A stretch of DNA of 64,000 nucleotides from Epiperipatus broadwayi (taxonomy: Eukaryota > Onychophora > Udeonychophora > Euonychophora > Peripatidae). Position numbers and translations under genes: made by a program. This document shows positions 57,900 to 64,000 of the stretch, piece after piece; position 1 is the first letter of the stretch; the number at the start of each line of letters is the position of its first letter. The notes beneath the pieces were generated by a model. That model saw only the letters and a program-made list of their open reading frames with translations, searched no databases and had not been told where the DNA came from. The DNA lies in assembly GCA_028023455.1 (NCBI GenBank), contig JAQFVV010012418.1, forward strand, positions 5,327,244 to 5,391,243. Direction: 5' to 3'.

Positions 57900-58626
57900 G
57901 TGGCCTCGAAGTACTTTCGCTTAGTATTCGAACTGGGTTAAACCAACATACATCATCTGATTGTCACAATACGAACATGGATGGGCTGATCACCAACACG
58001 CATTGGCCAGTGTGGTGAGTTAATTAGCTTTTTACCTCTAAGTTTAAGATCAAGAAACACCATGGTCTTTCATCTCAGTTGCCTGATAAGGCAGAAATGA
58101 ATGTATGTGTAAATGATAAATATTATTCCAGTAGATATATACAATCATGACATACAAAAATAAATCATGGCCCTTATTCCCAGGAGGCTGTAAAGTCACC
58201 AACCAAGGCAGTGGTTGGTGGCCAAAGGCGGAGGGTACTAAGAATCCCCTGTTTGTGGACCCAGGCTGCCATTTGATGACAACTTTTTATTTAGGTACTT
58301 ACAACTGCAGATCACTTTCAAGTGAAGGAAGATTCCAAGAATTAGAAGAAGAACTGTCTTATATTAAATGGGACATTATTGGACTTTGTGACGTTAAAAA
58401 AAAGGCGAAGAGATAATTGATTTAAAAAGTGAATATGTACTCTACTATAAAGGTACAAATATTGGAAATACAAGTGGAGTAGGATTCACTATAAATAAAA
58501 AGGGGAAAAACATTGTGGAGCTTGATGGGGTGTATCGGACAGATAGGCAAGATTAGTTATACAATTTAATATCAGATACCAAATGCAGAGAATTCAGGTT
58601 TATGTCCCAACAAGTTCTCATTGTGA
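57900..58626 (+). pseudogene. RTE-like LINE 5' region and start of endonuclease domain
   Basis: Plus-strand LINE. The 5' region contains ACCAACACGCATTGGCCAG near 57991-58010. The protein frame from 58147 leads into LGTYNCRSLSSEGRFQELEE and IKWDIIGLCDVKKK near 58292-58408 (family TWNVRTL...IIGLSEVR; the Glu of that block is Asp here). After a frameshift near 58400 come EEIIDLKSEYVLYYKG, GNTSGVGFTINKK and IQVYVPTSSHC up to 58626. The frame continues at 61706 after the insertion. It was already damaged or has decayed since. Confidence 0.8.
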
Positions 58627-61600
58627 TGTAGTACAAAAATGCATATCGATCCAACAAGACCCGGTATACAGGTAAAGTACCTCATCGTGGATTCTGCCCT
58701 ATTTATCTATATCCCCTGGTCAAAGATCTAATCAATAACCTTTCTTGATGATAACATCGAATTCCTTTACTTTCACTGTGCCGGAAGCCGAGTCTTAAAG
58801 CATGAGATTCATTTTTAATTATATTTTAATGAGAACTTGGGTGATTGATTTATATATATATACTTAAAATTCAAGATTACTTAAAATAAAAGTAAATGAA
58901 AAGATTCGAAGAACACTGGAAGTTTTGTTTTAGTTATATATATTTTAAACTCCTTAATTATTTTACATTTAACTCAAGCTCTTTTAAAAAACATTCTTTA
59001 CAATAATTTTACAATTAAATAATACGTTTATGTGAGACCGCATCCTGCATGACAGATTTACATTAGTGGTTATCGGTTTTATTATTTGGTTTGCACGAAT
59101 TTATTTTGTTTACATTTATTTAAGAAAGAAACAAAAAAAATTTTAAAATTAAATGACCACGGATTCTAAATTTTCCGTCCACATTTAGTACAAGATAATA
59201 AATACATTAGCATGTCTAAACATTTGACCAACTAATTTATATAAAGAATAAACATTTTTATTCCTTCTTTATAAAAAAAGATTTTAATAAACATTTTTAT
59301 TTCTTCTTTATAAAAAAAGATTTTAAAAAACATTTTATATTAAAACGGATATAAAAAAAAATCAATTATAATAAAAAAATTGATTTGTCGTCTTACTCTA
59401 ATGGCGTAAGAAAAGAAAATGATTTATTTTACTTTTCTGTATTAATAATAATTTAAATCTCAAAAAGATAATATTTTATTACATTAGTGGACCTTGCTGG
59501 AATAGCATTAAACTACACAGTGATTAAAAACTGTAAGCTGTTATATAAAAAAAATAGATCAGTTAATTATCAAGCAAACAAGTCTTATTAGTTGGACTTT
59601 CAACTAAATCATACCTTAGAAATCTAGAACGTGAATTAGCTAAAATTAAAAGATTTTAACTAATCACGAGATAATAAAAGAATCGGATACTCAGGCCAAA
59701 GATCCTTGAGTAGAATCATTTCCCTATGGCTTATGTATTAGATAGGCAAAAGAAAAGCAAAACAATGTCGGGTTAATAAATATACGAATGCAGATGAAAG
59801 AAGAAACTAGGTCGGGTCATACGAGCCGGTTTATGGACACTCGCATGCTTATTCCAACGAAGAAAAAAAGGGAAATCGGTATGTCCGCCTGTCACGGTCA
59901 TATACCGATAGGAGATAGGGATTTTGGAGAGTCAACATGTCCGCCTATACGGAAAGCATGCCAGCTAACCAACTCTACCTCAACCATGCTCTCCGGCTCA
60001 CAGATGTATGCGTAACCGGGAGCCAATACCGAACATCAAATGAGTGACCGTTTTAGGTCTGTCCACACTACTCCGAGCATTCTTTATTAATCCGAGATAT
60101 TATAGTCATCAAATATGAACTACTTATAATTAAATGGCCTTAAATGATCTAATACTGCATAGAGATCCACCTGCGTAACCAATTACTTTATGTAAATATT
60201 TAACTAACAAAAACCAAACATAAAGAATAAGGAAATTTACTTCTCGAATAAATCCCACTTTCCTAATTTAAAAAAAAAGCATGATAATTAACTGACGCTA
60301 TCCAGCGGTGCTGTTACTAGATCAAAAATATATAGCAATTTTATTCTTGTTTCAAATTACAGAAATAAAAAATAATAGAATCCCATCCTGGGAAATCTAT
60401 AATAAAACTATTTAAAAAACTAAGGTAGGTTTATTTTGAAATACATATATTCGACATAACTCCACTGTGAAAATAAAAATAGATCGACTTATTTTTATTT
60501 AAAAATTCATTCTTTGCTAAATCTCCTTTCTCCTTGTGAACATAATTTGCTCTATTAGCAAACTACGCTCTCATTAAGCCCCCACGAGTGAAGTTTGTTA
60601 AAGTAAAAATAAAAAATAAATCAAAGCATGAAATCTCATACTAAGATTAAGATAAAAACAAATAAATAAATATTTTCATATTTAATAATTAAAAATATTA
60701 AAAATTGTTGTGAGCTTGAGTATACATTATAAATGATTTAAAAGAAAAGGTTAAAAGAGTCAGTTAAAAAAGATTTTTAATAAACATTAACTTTTGACAT
60801 TTTTTTAAACTTTACGAAATTACATTTATATTCTAATGATAATTTTTAAAAACTTGATGACAGGATTTAAGCTCTTCGGCATTTTACCTAGAGTTCCCCT
60901 GAATGAGTGCCCGGGCGAACGTTGATGGCTGGTGGCATTAGAAGGCAGGTTCTGGCAGCAGCATAATTAGAGATTTCAGGTCTCAGGAAGGGACGGGCAG
61001 TGATCTTCCCTTTTACTACATCACTCATCATTTTAACTGGCGTGAAGATGTTCTATAACTTTTTTTCTCTTCTGTTTTTTTTTTTATTAAAAAAAGGATT
61101 TCTATTTATATCTGAACATTGGTATTCGAATTATCTGCTGCCTGAGGTGATTTGCTTTCTGCATCTTCTATTAAACAATAGGAAATCATACTTTTGTTCT
61201 AATTTTAGAAAGTTTGTACCTCGATAAGGATCAATAGATTTCAATATAATTTTATGTTAGTTTTTAATTTAGATAACGATGTAGAATCTCTACTAATTAA
61301 TGAATAGAAATTCCAAAGTAATGGATTTTGGTAATTTCTAAATGTTTTAATTTAACATTTAATTTAAACTTCTTTTCGAGGTACAAATCTTTCAAAAAGG
61401 CCATCTTGGTTTCTTTAAAAAAAAAAATAAGACATTTTAAATACATATATATAAAAAAAAAAAATATAAAAAAAAAAAATCAAAACTTATTATTTGAATT
61501 TTTTTTTCTTTTAATAAATAAAATAACTTAGTGTGTTAGTATATGATTAAATATAATTAGTATTATCCAAAATAAATTTTAGTAATTTAGTGTTTAAAAA

Positions 61601-61705
61601 AAATGTTTTAAGAATAATAAAAAAAATAAACGTTGAAAAATACATTTTCTACATAGGTGGGCTTTAATTAAAACACCCTTAATAAGTGATTAGGTAGGTC
61701 AGACA
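58627..61705. mobile_element. Long TGTA...CA insertion, copy 4, in LINE endonuclease (TSD GTGA)
   Basis: 3079 bp, starts TGTAGTACAAAAATGC, ends GGTAGGTCAGACA, flanked by GTGA (58623-58626 and 61706-61709). Removing it and one GTGA restores the LINE frame (SHC then EMANLNQIY ... DVQKAF ... GDFNARIG). GC-richer islands lie near 58627-58830, 59700-60070 and 60890-61010. Shares early words with copy 3. A 75-codon + frame at 59788-60015 in the middle island is unrelated to the frames in other copies and is probably spurious. The longest copy seen; the AT-rich part after the last island accounts for the extra length. Confidence 0.8.
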
Positions 61706-61978
61706 GTGAAATGGCAAATCTGAATCAGATTTACCATTTCAATGTGGATGTACAAAAGGCTTTTGATCAGAGTAAACAACATTTTAAAGTTGTTATGGGA
61801 GACTTTAATGCTAGAATTGGTAAACAAATGAAAGTGTTGTATGTAATTTTATTATGGTAACAGAAATGAGAGAGGACATAGACTTGTGCAGTTTGCAGAA
61901 AAAGAAAACTTTATATTATGAATTCTTTTTTTGAGAATAATGTTAAAAGGAAATGGACATGGAAGCATCCAAATGAAG
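61706..61978 (+). pseudogene. RTE-like LINE endonuclease, continuation
   Basis: Continues the domain from 58626: EMANLNQIYHFNVDVQKAFD, HFKVVMGDFNARIGKQ near 61785-61830 (catalytic GDFNA block), then in shifted frames GNRNERGHRLVQFAEKENF and NNVKRKWTWKHPNE near 61935-61976 (family RKWTWxSPN, with catalytic-domain Trp). Cut at 61979 by the next long insertion. The reverse transcriptase would lie beyond that insertion, outside the window. An imperfect 15-bp hairpin sits at 61710-61740. Confidence 0.8.
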
Positions 61979-64000
61979 TGTAATGATCCGGAGAAATTGA
62001 GACTTAACATATCTGCACTACAGGGCGCCATCTAGGCATTTGAACCTAGAAAAATTTATAGAGTAGGCAGATACGTAAGTAAAAAAAAAAAAAAAATTTT
62101 TTTTTTTTTTTAATTTTTGATTCCGGTCGTTAGCCCAAGTCACTAGCTCAGTGGAATAGCAGAGATTTAATAATATACTCTAAGAGTATATAAAAAAAAG
62201 AATAAAATAAGCCACTGCCAGTAATTAACATACAAACATTTATTTATGCACATATATATAAGATTTAAAATTATTTTAGTATTAGTTTTACATTTTAACA
62301 TTTAACATTATTTTTAACTTTACCTTAGATTTTAATTTACATTTTAATTTCTATTATATTATAAGTTTACATTTTAATTAAGTTCGCACAGATGGGATTA
62401 TAAAAGCTTGTTTTAATATGTTGCTATAGATCGGTTACATAGATTTCAATGGTTAAAAACATTCCAAAATAAACGTAAACGATCAAAATACAAAATTATT
62501 GATTACTGACAATTGCATAGGGAAATATAAGAAACCCTCTAGTATTCACCATAAGATACTTGCATTGTCACCAATAACTTAAAAGACATCCGAATAAATA
62601 CATTATAGATACTCACCGTAAGGTATCATTATTTATCGAATGTCTATATATTTTGATCAAATATGAAAACCCAAAACATACTTAACCGATAACCAATCCA
62701 TGCAAGCATCTATAAACAACTTAAATTTAATGCATTTTTATTTAGGATCGAGTATGAATAGACTACATAGATTTGCATTTGAAAATAAAATATTCTATCC
62801 CTATTTAACCTTAGGCTAAAATTCGCAGTCAAACTGGCATCAATTCATCTGATACATCGATGTATTCAATGTAATACGGAATACGGCAGCACCAAAAAGA
62901 TTAAGAGAAGATATTGACTCTCATCAGATAGGAATATTACTTCTATCTAACGAGAAGAACAATAAAAAAAAACTCCATAGAAAGGAACTGCGCTCTGCGT
63001 CTTATAATTCCTTCCATAGGCAAAATGGGAGAGTGCGGCGTATGAAGCGATTCTGCCAGTAGCGAATCTCCGACTACATCTACTAACTACATCAATATAT
63101 CCAATCCATTGACCCAATCTAACAACGACACAAATAACCTAAGATTACCCTCCCCTAATATAACTTTACAAATCTATACAGCCATTCACGCCCGACTTAA
63201 GTTTAACATTTATATAATTAATTTAACGAAAAACAAAAAAATCATGATAAAAACTTAACAAAAAATAAATAAATGGAAATGATTTTACATAAATAAGAAA
63301 AAAAATACATCAAATAACACTATTAATAAAGAATTTAGTTTGGTCAGATAGGATTCTATTTGTAACAATTAAATACTAGGAAAGTTTAAAATTTAAAGTT
63401 CTTAGTGTTTTCAAATTAATATTGTTCGTTATATTTTATAAAGTTCTTACGGTTTTAGAAATGTTCATCTTTTACAGTTGCTTGCCGTTTGAAATCCAGC
63501 GTTAAATTTCCCGATGATCCTGTGGTCCTCTGAATATAAGAAAAGCGATGTTTCATTTTTCCATTTTATAACAACTGAAGGGATTGAACTTGCGTCTTTT
63601 TCAATCCCTTCTCCTTCACTTCTGCACTAACACATATCTGTCACATTGTAAATAATCAATAATCACTAATTAATAATTTCCAAATTTTCCTTTTATACGT
63701 ATTCGAAGGATTGACTTGGCATTATGTCATCGATGTGATGATCCTTTCGCTGAGGTCTGATTTCCCGATGGATTTCTTTCATTGGCTATTTGTTTCTATT
63801 GTTTTCCTATCTGACCGATGTTTTTACATTTAAATGCCCAAGACTGGTTTACATTTAACTAATTAACAATCATTTCCATTTCTGATTAATTTCTGTGTTT
63901 TTCAAGATTAAAGATATATTTTTATCTCTAAATCTTTTTAAGTTTTTGTTTTTAAAATACCTTTTCTATTTTTAATACAGTTTTATTTTAATAATTTTTT
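61979..64000. mobile_element. Long TGTA...-type insertion, copy 5, running off the window
   Basis: Starts TGTAATGATCCGGAG directly after the LINE frame breaks at ...KHPNE (preceding 4 bp GAAG). GC-richer islands near 61979-62160, 62820-63080 and 63480-63800 reproduce the layout of the other copies. No CA followed by GAAG was found before 64000, so the right end is probably outside. Contains an A/T palindrome (about A16T16, 62081-62112) and a perfect 12-bp-arm hairpin at 63578-63612 (GAAGGGATTGAA...TTCAATCCCTTC). No coding motif. Confidence 0.6.

Noticed and set aside
59788-60015. 75-codon frame in copy 4 as a gene
   Set aside because: No similarity to the frames in the equivalent island of the other copies and no recognised domain.
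1-64000. CRISPR arrays, bacterial operons, rRNA genes
   Set aside because: No regularly spaced direct repeats with unique spacers, no ribosome-binding-site-linked gene clusters and no rRNA-like conserved segments seen.

Overview
The window is very AT-rich, full of homopolymer runs and simple repeats, and has no prokaryotic-style gene packing. It reads as intergenic or intronic chromatin of a metazoan, most likely an invertebrate. The evidence is the mix of animal-type transposons: Ty3/gypsy LTR elements, ZBED-like hAT, Merlin, CR1/L2-like and RTE-like LINEs, and Penelope-like elements with GIY-YIG endonucleases. Only one mobile element looks recently active. No complete host gene is visible; two short spliced-looking exons near 53.3 and 54.3 kb (+) are the only host-gene candidates.

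Layout. 1-1.7 kb (-): LINE with an SGNH-esterase ORF1 and the endonuclease start of ORF2. 4.85-8.54 kb (+): decayed hAT transposase split by a 2.3-kb insertion (5282-7568), which itself holds a 142-bp hAT MITE. 11.2-13.9 kb (-): Penelope-like element with terminal pseudo-LTRs. 14.8-16.4 kb: a hAT element nested in another. 20.2-22.5 kb: another long insertion of the 5.3-kb type. 22.8-23.8 kb (-): RTE-like reverse transcriptase relic. 24.0 kb (+): a complete hammerhead ribozyme fold just after a strong hairpin. 26.0-27.6 kb: large inverted repeat. 29.0-33.9 kb (-): old gypsy element with LTRs. 33.9-34.5 kb: two foldback repeats. 37.2-42.5 kb (+): hAT relics, one split by the insertion at 38955-41199. 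43.9-44.5 kb (-): Merlin relic. 45.1-52.7 kb (-): old internally deleted gypsy element containing a young 4665-bp gypsy element. 55.7-56.3 kb (-): truncated Penelope element. 57.9-62.0 kb (+): RTE-like LINE endonuclease interrupted by the insertion at 58627-61705 and cut again at 61979 by one that runs off the window.

Two things stand out. First, long (about 2-3 kb) insertions with no recognised coding capacity start TGTA, end CA and are flanked by 4-bp target duplications. At three sites (5.3, 39.0, 58.6 kb) removing the insertion and one duplication restores an interrupted transposon reading frame, so those boundaries are firm. All share three GC-richer islands in AT-rich sequence. They are probably solo long terminal repeats or a non-coding retroelement family. 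Second, the 24.0-kb hammerhead keeps every core nucleotide and a stem I with internal loop, as in natural self-cleaving type I hammerheads.

The young gypsy element (46675-51339) has 346-bp LTRs differing at two sites, a perfect 5-bp target duplication, a tRNA-Ser-like primer site and a polypurine tract. Its gag-protease-RT-RNase H frame and its integrase frame are separated by a one-base shift at an A9 run. The region therefore records many nested insertions: young gypsy in old gypsy, hAT in hAT, long insertions in hAT and LINE, and a foldback element in an old integrase tail.
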